DNA of 7,475 nucleotides from Bacteroidales bacterium (GCA_003557765.1 PWNO01000112.1:1-7475); one strand, 5' to 3'; counted from the first letter of the stretch, positions 1-5,880 are shown. Numbers and translations: made by a program. Notes: generated from the letters alone by a model not told the origin.

Positions 1-778
1 GGATGAATCCCACTGTGTCGGACAGCAGGAAGGGCAGGTTTCCGATTACCACCTTGCGCACTGTGGTGTCGAGAGTTGCGAAAAGCTTGTCTTCGGCGAA
101 TACGTTCGTTTTGCTCAGCATATTCATGATGGTAGACTTTCCCACGTTGGTGTAGCCCACCAGGGCCACCCGCACCAGGCTGCCGCGGTTTGAACGCTGT
201 GTGGCCTTCTGTTTGTCGATCTGCTTCAGTTTTTTTTTCAACAAGGCGATCTTGTCGCGCACGATGCGCCGGTCGGTTTCGATCTCCGTTTCCCCCGGAC
301 CTTTCAGGCCGATTCCACCACGTTGCCTTTCCAGGTGTGTCCACATACCGGCCAGACGCGGCAGCAGATACTGGTACTGGGCCAACTCCACCTGCGTACG
401 GGCGTGTGCCGTGCGGGCACGCATGGCAAAAATGTCAAGGATGAGGTTGCTGCGATCGATAATGCGAACTTTCAGTGCCTTTTCCAGGTTCCGGAGCTGC
501 GAAGCGGTGAGTTCGTCGTCGAAGACCACAAGGTCAGCTTCCAGCTCCTTTACGGCGGCACGCACCTCCTCCACCTTCCCCTTTCCGATGAAGGTGGCCG
601 GGTCTGGACGGTCCAGCTTTTGGGTGAAACGCTTCAGTGTAACACCACCTGCCGTGTCCACCAGAAAGGCCAGCTCGTCGAGGTATTCGGCAACCGTCTC
701 CTCAGCTAAACCACCGCTGATGATGCCCACCAATATGGTTTTTTCCTTTTCGTGTTTTATTTCGATATGTTTAGGCAT
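1..778 (-). CDS. hflX: GTPase HflX, C-terminus cut off by the window edge
   Basis: HflX is a ribosome-associated GTPase that binds the 50S subunit and, in well-studied species, splits stalled 70S ribosomes after stress. The visible 259 residues begin MPKHIEIKHE and read without a stop to the left edge. Residues 13-110 form the HflX N-terminal domain (ILVGIISGG, then FIGKGKVEEV at 63-72). A basic linker follows with the family signature GPGETEIETDRR at 160-171. The G domain then starts: G1/P-loop GYTNVGKST at 208-216, G2-region ATLDTT at 234-239, and G3 DTVG at 254-257. The G4 and G5 motifs and the C-terminal region lie outside the window. The start at 778 gives the expected N-terminus; no clear Shine-Dalgarno precedes it, as is usual in Bacteroidota. 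It lies downstream of trpS on the same strand, but a terminator separates them. Identification is very secure. Confidence 0.97.
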   Translation of the reverse strand, partial: MPKHIEIKHEKEKTILVGIISGGLAEETVAEYLDELAFLVDTAGGVTLKRFTQKLDRPDPATFIGKGKVEEVRAAVKELEADLVVFDDELTASQLRNLEKALKVRIIDRSNLILDIFAMRARTAHARTQVELAQYQYLLPRLAGMWTHLERQRGGIGLKGPGETEIETDRRIVRDKIALLKKKLKQIDKQKATQRSNRGSLVRVALVGYTNVGKSTIMNMLSKTNVFAEDKLFATLDTTVRKVVIGNLPFLLSDTVGFI

Positions 779-813
779 GTAATTTCTAAAAATCAGTGAT
801 CTTCATAAGATTT

Positions 814-828
814 ATCTGTGAATCTGTG
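814..828. repeat. Tandem ATCTGTG pair in the trpS-hflX gap
   Basis: ATCTGTG occurs at 814-820 and again at 822-828, one base apart, followed by GC. It differs by one base from the ATCCGTG units in the inverted repeat at 1982-2071. From memory, short ATCTGTG/ATCCGTG strings recur in intergenic DNA of many Bacteroidota; a genome-wide count would settle whether this is one of them. The rest of the 103-base gap (779-881) holds the trpS terminator and a 5-bp ATCTT/AAGAT inverted repeat (799-811). I see no recognisable hflX promoter. Confidence 0.4.
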
Positions 829-835
829 GCGACTT

Positions 836-857
836 AAAAAAGAATCGTCGGCGATTC
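836..857 (-). terminator. Intrinsic terminator downstream of trpS
   Basis: Read on the minus strand, GAATCG-CCGA-CGATTC forms a perfect 6-bp stem with a tetraloop (842-857) and is followed immediately by six T residues (836-841). It begins about 25 bases after the trpS stop codon. This is the standard form of a Rho-independent terminator and is correctly placed to end the trpS transcript before hflX. The stem is short, so some readthrough into hflX is possible. Confidence 0.72.
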
Positions 858-881
858 GTCACATCGAGCGACCAGTAACCC

Positions 882-1877
882 TTAAAACGCTTTAAAACCG
901 ATAATTTCACGGACCTCGCGGACTGTTTTGGCAGCACTTTCGCGGGCTTTTTCGGCGCCCATTTTGGCCACCTTCCCCAGATAGTCATCGTTGGCGCCGA
1001 TATCCAGTATTTTTTCACGCAATGGCGTGGTGAAGGCAATGATGTCCTCCGCAAGCTGCTTCTTAAGGTCGCCATAGCGGATGGTGGCGCTGTTAAATGC
1101 ATCAAGAAAGTGCTGTACGGTGTTGGGGCTGCTCACGGCACGCATCAGGTTGAACAGGTTTTCCACCGGCTGCGACATCTCTTCGCCAGGGTTTTCGGGA
1201 CCGCTGTCGGTGGTGGCGCGCATCACCTTCTTGCGAATCACCTTTGGGTCTTCGGCCAGGAAGATGGCATTTCCTTCCGCCTCCGATTTCCCCATCTTGG
1301 TACTGCCGTCGAGTCCGGGGATCTTCACCAGCTCTTCGCTAAAGTTGAAGGCATAGGGCTGCGGGAAGTAATCCTGTTTGTACATCCGGTTGAACCGGTT
1401 TCCAAAGGTGCGGGCCATCTCCAGGTGTTGCTCCTGGTCTTTCCCCACCGGAACTTTTGTGGCGCGGTGTATCAGGATGTCGGCAGCCATCAGCACGGGA
1501 TAGGTAAGCAGGCCGGCGTTGATGTTGTCGGGCTGCTTGCGCACCTTCTCCTTGAAGGAGGTGCAACGTTCGAGCTCGCCCTTGTAGGCGTTCATGTTGA
1601 GCAGCAGGTAGAGCTCGGCCACTTCGGGTACGTCGCTCTGTATGTAGAGGGTTGCCACTTCGGGGTCGATCCCCGCCGCGAGGTATTCCACAAGCACCTG
1701 ACGCACGTTGCGGTGCAAGTCATCAGGAGTAGGATGTGTGGTGAGTGAATGGTAATCGGCGATGAAGAAATAGCAACGGTGTTCGTGCTGCATCTTCACA
1801 AAATTCCTGATGGCACCAAAGTAGTTGCCCAGGTGTAAATTTCCGGTTGAGCGTATTCCGCTAAGTACTGTTTCCAT
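882..1877 (-). CDS. trpS: Tryptophan--tRNA ligase (TrpRS)
   Basis: A cytoplasmic class Ic aminoacyl-tRNA synthetase that activates tryptophan with ATP and charges tRNA-Trp. The 331 residues match the usual bacterial length of about 330. The protein opens with METVLSGIRSTG, the family's normal N-terminus, which fixes the start. The HIGH-type ATP-binding motif is TGNLHLGN at 11-18. The tryptophan-site segment PVGKDQEQHLE is at 143-153, and the KMSKS loop appears as KMGKS at 194-198. The S-to-G change in that loop is, as I recall, common in TrpRS of this phylum and not a defect. The C-terminal helical region, with KVAKMGAEKARESAAKTVRE at 302-321, belongs to the anticodon-binding part. The gene ends shortly before an intrinsic terminator, so it is probably transcribed alone. 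A Bacteroidota -7 box lies only four bases before the ATG. Full length, with no missing catalytic motif. Confidence 0.98.
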   Translation of the reverse strand: METVLSGIRSTGNLHLGNYFGAIRNFVKMQHEHRCYFFIADYHSLTTHPTPDDLHRNVRQVLVEYLAAGIDPEVATLYIQSDVPEVAELYLLLNMNAYKGELERCTSFKEKVRKQPDNINAGLLTYPVLMAADILIHRATKVPVGKDQEQHLEMARTFGNRFNRMYKQDYFPQPYAFNFSEELVKIPGLDGSTKMGKSEAEGNAIFLAEDPKVIRKKVMRATTDSGPENPGEEMSQPVENLFNLMRAVSSPNTVQHFLDAFNSATIRYGDLKKQLAEDIIAFTTPLREKILDIGANDDYLGKVAKMGAEKARESAAKTVREVREIIGFKAF

Positions 1878-1881
1878 GGTG

Positions 1882-1889
1882 CAAAAGTA
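1882..1889 (-). promoter_or_regulatory. -7 box TACTTTTG of a trpS promoter
   Basis: On the minus strand the sequence before the trpS start reads TACTTTTG-CACC-ATG. TACTTTTG matches the Bacteroidota -7 consensus TAnnTTTG exactly. No TTTG lies at the expected 19-21 base distance upstream, so the -33 half is weak or absent. The box is so close to the ATG that transcription would begin at or next to the start codon, implying a leaderless or nearly leaderless mRNA. No Shine-Dalgarno sequence is present. Confidence 0.5.
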
Positions 1890-1925
1890 ATACTTATCCT
1901 TTTATGGAAGTTTAAAATTTGAGCT

Positions 1926-1960
1926 GTTTAGATGTTTAGAAGTTGAGTTGTTTAGAAGTT
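1926..1960. repeat. Short direct repeat GTTTAGAAGTT
   Basis: GTTTAGAAGTT occurs at 1934-1944 and 1950-1960, preceded by a partial copy (GTTTAGAT, 1926-1933). Related A/T-rich AGTTTAAA strings flank it. The arrangement looks like slippage-prone low-complexity intergenic DNA; no function is visible. Confidence 0.5.
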
Positions 1961-1981
1961 TAAAGGTTTTAAGAATTTGAA

Positions 1982-2071
1982 ATCCGCATAGATATAATCA
2001 ATCCGTTTCATCCGTGTTTTATTTGCTTTTATGGAACACGGATAACGCCGATACAACGGATTCACGCGGAT
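1982..2071. repeat. Nested inverted repeat built from ATCCG units
   Basis: Three arm pairs are nested about one centre: ATCCGC (1982-1987) with GCGGAT (2066-2071), AATCCGTT (2000-2007) with AACGGATT (2055-2062), and ATCCGTGTT (2010-2018) with AACACGGAT (2035-2043). Each pair is perfectly complementary; the segments between arms are not. The order is symmetrical, so the 90 bases could fold into a long interrupted hairpin on either strand. It lies between the divergent genes trpS and the 931-residue secreted protein. It resembles a miniature interspersed palindromic element; no coding content or target duplication was found. Confidence 0.6.
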
Positions 2072-2105
2072 AAACAACATATTTTAAAGAATCTTTTCCG
2101 TTTAT

Positions 2106-2137
2106 TTTGCTTTGTGTTCTTTTTTTGATTATATTCG
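2106..2137 (+). promoter_or_regulatory. Candidate promoter for the GLUG/T9SS gene
   Basis: TTTG (2106-2109) is separated by exactly 20 bases from TATATTCG (2130-2137), one mismatch from the Bacteroidota -7 consensus TAnnTTTG. The same -7 octamer and the same 20-base spacer recur upstream of the 5881 gene, which strengthens the call. Transcription would begin near 2143, leaving a leader of about 220 bases before the ATG at 2366. Closer to the ATG (2300-2365) I see no comparable box pair. Confidence 0.42.
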
Positions 2138-2151
2138 GATCATGGCAAAAT

Positions 2152-2170
2152 ATGGGCTTCCAGAAGCCAT
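2152..2170 (+). other. Hairpin in the putative leader of the GLUG gene
   Basis: GGCTTC (2155-2160) and GAAGCC (2163-2168) form a perfect 6-bp inverted repeat with a two-base centre. AT/AT pairs extend it past one bulged G. A T-rich but not continuous T run follows, so it is at best a weak terminator or attenuator, or a leader stem-loop. The remaining bases up to 2365 are A/T-rich and hold no gene I can support. Confidence 0.35.
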
Positions 2171-2365
2171 TTGTCATTTAATTTGTATGTTTATATCTTC
2201 ATAATTGGATAAAAAATTCTTCATAAATTACAATATTCGGGCATTTTAAACAAGAACAATCCAGCTTAATGATCATACATAAAGAGAGATACGCTTAGTT
2301 GTACGCTTTTTGGTGCAATTAACGGACGAATTTAACGAACAAAACGACATATTAAACATATTGAT

Positions 2366-5161
2366 ATGAGAAAGTTATACGCAATAGCTTTAACAACACT
2401 CCTTCTGGCCTCGGCCGGGGTGATGGCGCAGCCTAGTTCAGTTCCGCCTTCATTAGAAACCCCTGGTGAATTGAATTCTGCTGAAAACCCCTACCTAATA
2501 ACCAGTGTGGGAAACTTGCTATGGATTGGGGATGACACAGAAAGGTTGGCGTATTATTACAGGCAAACAGATAATATTTCATTCCCCCAGGATATCAACA
2601 CCTGGGATGACAGCAAAGGCTGGAAACCTATTGGCGGCGGCGGAACAGATCATCTTTTCACCGGCCAATACGATGGAGGTGGTTACTCAATCACCGGCCT
2701 TTACATCAACCGCCCCAATGAACCCAATGTGGGCCTCTTTGGTCACGTTGGGCGTGGAACGGACGAGAAGATGGCCATGATCCGAAACCTTAGGCTAGAG
2801 GATGTAAAGAAAGTGCATGGCGGACGGGGTACGGGTGCGCTCGTGGGCAGGGTTACCGGCGATGTGTTCACCCTTATTGAGTTTTGTTCTGCCTCAGAGC
2901 CGGTTGGAACGGCCACCAATACCGTGCAGGGTGATGCTGCCGTTGGCGGCTTGGTTGGTTCAAATAATAGCTGGAGAGAAACACCCGGTGGTACCGACAA
3001 CCCAGTAATTTCGCAATCTTATGCAGACATTTCAGTGGCTTATTCAGGTGCTGATCCGGATCCGCTCGATGCTGAAAAATTCGGTGGCCTGGCAGGGTGT
3101 AACCAAAAAGGAACCATCATTGATTCCTACGCACTGGGCAAAGTAACAGTTGCCAGACCAGAAAATAGCACATGGGCAATCAGGAACGTGGGTGGACTGG
3201 TCGGCTGTATCCTCTTTAGAGGGCGTGTTGAACGTTCTTTTGCAGACACTGATATTATTGTAGATGTGAATGACAATATTGACAATGTGGGCGGATTAAT
3301 TGGTCAGACAGGTGGCCCGGGTGGCAATGCCGGTCAGGCTGAAAATTCTTATTGGAATACGGATAATTATCCAACCTCTGCGGGCGGAAACAATGTTACA
3401 GGGCTAAGTAAAAGTGAAAATGAATGGGATGAGGAAAACTTCGTGGGGTTTGATTTTGAGAATGTATGGAACTTTGACAATGGTACAATAACCCTGCAAG
3501 AATTTCAACCAACCGTTTATAACTTATGGAAAGGAACAGAAAATTCAACCTGGGATGAAGGAAACAATTGGAGCAAAGACCGAAGCCCCCAAGCTCAAAA
3601 CGACTTTGTCATTATCCCTGATCTGGAACTTGATAAGAATTCAGAATTAGCATACCCTGAAATTACCGGAACGGTATCTATTACAGTCCGCACACTCAAC
3701 ATCAATCAGGGCGCAAATATCACAATAGAAACAGGGGGGAAGTTCACAGTGAATGGCAGTCTGCGCAGCGAGGATGATGGAATAATCATTAAATCATCGG
3801 AGGTAGGCACAGGTAGTCTGATCAACAATTCTGAGCGGGTTGGCGCCACGGTGCAACACTACGTCAAAGAATCAACCGGTTCAACCTGGGATATTAAAGA
3901 CAACCCCACCGAGTGGTTTTACATCTCCCATCCGGTAGGTACACAGACCATTACCACAGTATTAAACGATGCTGAATTAGATGGTTCAACCAACCGCTAT
4001 GACCTCTATCGCTGGGACGAGCCTAATGATATGTGGCTCAATTATCAAGATCCTGGCGGATTATTTACACATACATTCTTTGAACGGGGCACCGGCTACC
4101 TGTTTGCTGCACCCAAAAGTGTAACCTTCACTTACAAGGGTGAGTTGCACGCCGGGGAGCAACGCTGGAAAGATCTTACACATCAAGGGGATGGTAGCTT
4201 AGGACTTGAACCTGAAGATGATGGCTACTACACCGCCGGCTGGCACCTGCTGGGCAACCCCTTTCCCAGCGGCATTGTGGCAACCGACACGTGGACATTC
4301 GACAACATCGTGCAAACACCAAAGGTATGGGATGTTGATGATCAGTCTTATAAGGATGTTTCTGATGGGCAACTTATCCCTATTAATACCGCATTTTTTG
4401 TGCAGGTGGTTAACGAGGGTTTTGATGAAGAAAACACCCTGACCATCCCATCCTCTGCCCGTGCCCACGAAGCCCCACCCAGTAAAAACACTCCGCAAAA
4501 CCGCATCCTGCTGGTGGCACAGGCCGAAGATAGCGAGATGCGCCAGCAGCACGTGATACGCCTCGAACCCGACGCCGCCGAAGGCTTCGACCTGCGCTAC
4601 GATTCGCGCTTCATGGCAGGATACGCGCCGCAGCTGTTCAGCATCACCGAAACCGACCGGCTCTCAACAATCACCATATCCGAAATCACTGATGACCTAG
4701 TGATCCCGATGGTGTTTCGCAAAAACCACGAAGGAGAAAACTTCTTAATCAAACTGGAAAGAAACATTCCCGGCACCGATCTCTATCTCCACGATCTGAA
4801 AACCGAAACCTGGCACGAACTGGGCAACGACAAGCCCTACGCCTTCACTGCGGATGACGACAACGACCCCATCCGCTTTGAGCTGCATTTCAGTCCACCG
4901 CAAGACGACGACCCCACCGGCATCGATGAAACCTCCGACCCGCACACCGCCAAAATGTGGTTTCAAGATAACAGGCTCTACGTCAAAACCAACGAATCCG
5001 GCACCCGTCTCACGATTTACGACCTCAACGGCCGCACACTGCAAACATACCGTCCGGAACCCGGCCTGCAATCATATCACATCCATCTGCCCCCCGGTGC
5101 ATATATCGCACGCCTGAACGGCAATAATAACAATGAAACAACAAAAATAATCATACAGTAA
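2366..5161 (+). CDS. Secreted GLUG-repeat protein with T9SS type A sorting domain
   Basis: A 931-residue exported protein, probably anchored on or released from the cell surface by type IX secretion. Residues 1-22 are a signal peptide (basic MRK, hydrophobic core, cleavage near MAQ|PSS). Residues 41-130 form the segment typical before GLUG repeats (NPYLITSVGNLL, FTGQYDGGGYSITGLYINR). GLUG-like motifs follow: GALVGRV (157), GGLVGSN (194), GGLAGCN (240), GGLVGCI (276) and GGLIGQT (309), closing with ENSYWNTDNYPTSAG (326-340). Residues 387-417 have the W-x-G...NW...VIIP pattern seen in many Bacteroidota secreted proteins. Beta-rich segments follow, including WFYISHPVG (517-525) and GWHLLGNPFPSGI (625-637). 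Residues 862-931 are the Por-type sorting domain (LTIYDLNGRTL, LPPGAYIARL, final KIIIQ). GLUG proteins are usually regarded as adhesins or surface proteins; no ligand or enzyme site is visible. Base composition rises sharply in the last third. There is no strong ribosome-binding site before the ATG. Confidence 0.9.
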   Translation: MRKLYAIALTTLLLASAGVMAQPSSVPPSLETPGELNSAENPYLITSVGNLLWIGDDTERLAYYYRQTDNISFPQDINTWDDSKGWKPIGGGGTDHLFTGQYDGGGYSITGLYINRPNEPNVGLFGHVGRGTDEKMAMIRNLRLEDVKKVHGGRGTGALVGRVTGDVFTLIEFCSASEPVGTATNTVQGDAAVGGLVGSNNSWRETPGGTDNPVISQSYADISVAYSGADPDPLDAEKFGGLAGCNQKGTIIDSYALGKVTVARPENSTWAIRNVGGLVGCILFRGRVERSFADTDIIVDVNDNIDNVGGLIGQTGGPGGNAGQAENSYWNTDNYPTSAGGNNVTGLSKSENEWDEENFVGFDFENVWNFDNGTITLQEFQPTVYNLWKGTENSTWDEGNNWSKDRSPQAQNDFVIIPDLELDKNSELAYPEITGTVSITVRTLNINQGANITIETGGKFTVNGSLRSEDDGIIIKSSEVGTGSLINNSERVGATVQHYVKESTGSTWDIKDNPTEWFYISHPVGTQTITTVLNDAELDGSTNRYDLYRWDEPNDMWLNYQDPGGLFTHTFFERGTGYLFAAPKSVTFTYKGELHAGEQRWKDLTHQGDGSLGLEPEDDGYYTAGWHLLGNPFPSGIVATDTWTFDNIVQTPKVWDVDDQSYKDVSDGQLIPINTAFFVQVVNEGFDEENTLTIPSSARAHEAPPSKNTPQNRILLVAQAEDSEMRQQHVIRLEPDAAEGFDLRYDSRFMAGYAPQLFSITETDRLSTITISEITDDLVIPMVFRKNHEGENFLIKLERNIPGTDLYLHDLKTETWHELGNDKPYAFTADDDNDPIRFELHFSPPQDDDPTGIDETSDPHTAKMWFQDNRLYVKTNESGTRLTIYDLNGRTLQTYRPEPGLQSYHIHLPPGAYIARLNGNNNNETTKIIIQ

Positions 5162-5181
5162 GGGCGTAATGCATTATGCCC
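5162..5181. repeat. 20-bp palindrome right after the GLUG gene stop
   Basis: GGGCGTAATG and CATTATGCCC pair along their full length; the only non-Watson-Crick position is a G-T (5166/5177), which is a wobble in plus-strand RNA. It begins directly after the TAA at 5159-5161. It sits between two convergent genes, so it could stabilise or end transcripts from both sides, though neither strand has a T tract. It resembles the dispersed GGGGCGTA...TACGCCCC palindromes I recall from various bacteria. Confidence 0.6.
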
Positions 5182-5197
5182 CAACATTATCGGCCAT

Positions 5198-5569
5198 CTA
5201 AAACGCCGCAGCTTTTGGTTCCGGCGGACTAACATCTTCGTAAATGGCGCTGAAAATGCCTTCCACTTCGATTTCAATATCCTCCATTGGCTGGGTAAAC
5301 AAGAACCCAGTTGATGTGTAATTAAAACTACCAGCAAAGGTTTCTGTCGTAGATTCATTGATCTCAATTGTACCCCCATCAGAGAAGAAATAATACATCT
5401 CTGCACCGAGTGTTACGAGTAACAAGCCTAGGAATTCATCCTCCGGCAGCAGCATGTCATCTTCCAGGTCTTCCCAGTCAATGTCAATAATGTCAAAAGT
5501 ACCTGTACCCGGCTGATCGCCACCTTTTGCAAAGTTAAGGCTTACGGAACCGTCACCGGTAACATTCAT
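5198..5569 (-). CDS. Small acidic protein, possibly a 5'-truncated exported protein
   Basis: A 123-residue protein that I cannot name. It is very acidic (DIIDIDWEDLEDDMLLPEDE at 27-46) and predicted to be mostly beta strand: PGTGTFDI at 20-27, GGTIEINES at 65-73, FAGSFNYTSTG at 78-88, IEIEVEGIFSAIY at 98-110. The order PGTGTf ... GGTixI ... GsFxxTxTG ... vxGxFxAi recalls small beta-sandwich lipoproteins of Bacteroidota that carry an N-terminal signal peptide; this is from memory, not a search. Here there is none. The frame is open for ten codons upstream of the ATG (TDETGAGFFS) and then meets stops at 5600-5602 and 5606-5608. The residues before the ATG look like coding sequence, suggesting lost 5' sequence. 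A good promoter lies at 5622-5653. It could be an expressed cytoplasmic remnant, a decaying pseudogene or a genuine short gene. It converges on the GLUG gene, with 36 bases between the stops. Confidence 0.6.
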   Translation of the reverse strand: MNVTGDGSVSLNFAKGGDQPGTGTFDIIDIDWEDLEDDMLLPEDEFLGLLLVTLGAEMYYFFSDGGTIEINESTTETFAGSFNYTSTGFLFTQPMEDIEIEVEGIFSAIYEDVSPPEPKAAAF

Positions 5570-5621
5570 AGAGAAAAATCCGGCACCCGTTTCGTCTGTT
5601 TATAGTTAATGTGCTAATTTT

Positions 5622-5653
5622 CAAATATATTGATACCGTTGCGATATTCCAAA
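5622..5653 (-). promoter_or_regulatory. Bacteroidota promoter for the small acidic gene
   Basis: On the minus strand TTTG (5653-5650) is followed after exactly 20 bases by TATATTTG (5629-5622), a full match to both halves of the consensus TTTG-N19/20-TAnnTTTG. Transcription would start near 5616, about 45 bases before the ATG at 5569. This is the best promoter in the window by inspection. Confidence 0.65.
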
Positions 5654-5753
5654 ACATTGATGTTAAAGAAGGTTAAGATTAAAATAAATTCACGCAAAGA
5701 ATAATCGCTGAGTTGTAAACATAATAAACACGATCCATTATTGTGCAGGTTGA

Positions 5754-5790
5754 CAAGACGATCTCTTGATGTCTTGATCTCCACCTTGAT
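5754..5790 (+). promoter_or_regulatory. CTTGAT repeats around a -33 element (possible operator)
   Basis: TCTTGAT occurs at 5764-5770 and 5772-5778, and CTTGAT again at 5785-5790, overlapping the proposed -33 element of the 5881 gene. CAAGAC (5754-5759) is the inverse of GTCTTG (5771-5776). Repeats of one short word just upstream of and across a promoter could bind a regulator. No known operator is recognised, so this is a weak call. Confidence 0.25.
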
Positions 5791-5816
5791 ATTGTCATTG
5801 TTTTTTTTTATATTCG
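5785..5816 (+). promoter_or_regulatory. Candidate promoter for the 5881 gene
   Basis: CTTG (5785-5788), a 20-base spacer, then TATATTCG (5809-5816). The -7 octamer is identical to that at 2130-2137 and one base from TATATTTG on the other strand at 5629-5622. The predicted start near 5822 gives a leader of about 58 bases. This leader contains a 6-bp hairpin TGAAGC/GCTTCA (5829-5846) and then the ribosome-binding site. The spacer ends in a run of nine T residues (5801-5809). Confidence 0.5.
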
Positions 5817-5868
5817 AATTTTAAGGCATGAAGCACATTCGCTTCAATAAAATTAAAAATCAAAAAAG

Positions 5869-5874
5869 AAAGGA
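5869..5874 (+). promoter_or_regulatory. Ribosome-binding site AAAGGA
   Basis: AAAGGA lies six bases before the ATG at 5881 within an A-rich leader. It is the only clear Shine-Dalgarno-like site I found in this window and supports the chosen start, which is also immediately followed by a signal peptide. Confidence 0.6.
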
Positions 5875-5880
5875 TTTGTT

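Noticed and set aside
194..198. TrpRS KMGKS as a damaged KMSKS motif
   Set aside because: K-M-x-K-S retains both lysines, and glycine in the middle is, as I recall, normal in related TrpRS proteins (numbers here are residue positions).
201..782. 193-codon open frame on the plus strand
   Set aside because: It lies opposite hflX, whose protein is unmistakable; the plus-strand translation is serine/arginine-rich low-complexity sequence, as expected of an antisense shadow.
1110..1748. 212-codon plus-strand frame opposite trpS
   Set aside because: Antisense shadow of a conserved synthetase; it has no recognisable domain or start context.
1982..2071. CRISPR-like array
   Set aside because: The ATCCG words are inverted and unevenly spaced, with no constant-length spacers.
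2142..2204. 20-codon frame starting MAKYGLPEA in the intergenic region
   Set aside because: Very short, no ribosome-binding site, and it contains the hairpin at 2152-2170; chance is more likely than a leader peptide.
2281..2340. Possible promoter TACGCTTTTTGG near the GLUG gene
   Set aside because: The spacing inside the box does not fit TAnnTTTG and no -33 TTTG is correctly placed.
5077..5406. 109-codon minus-strand frame
   Set aside because: It overlaps both the GLUG gene's sorting-domain end and the small acidic frame, and its composition (many K/R/M, no pattern) is not protein-like.
5751..5756. TTGACA-like -35 box
   Set aside because: TTGACA at about 5750-5755 has no TATAAT partner at 16-18 bases, and the Bacteroidota primary sigma factor does not use this pair.
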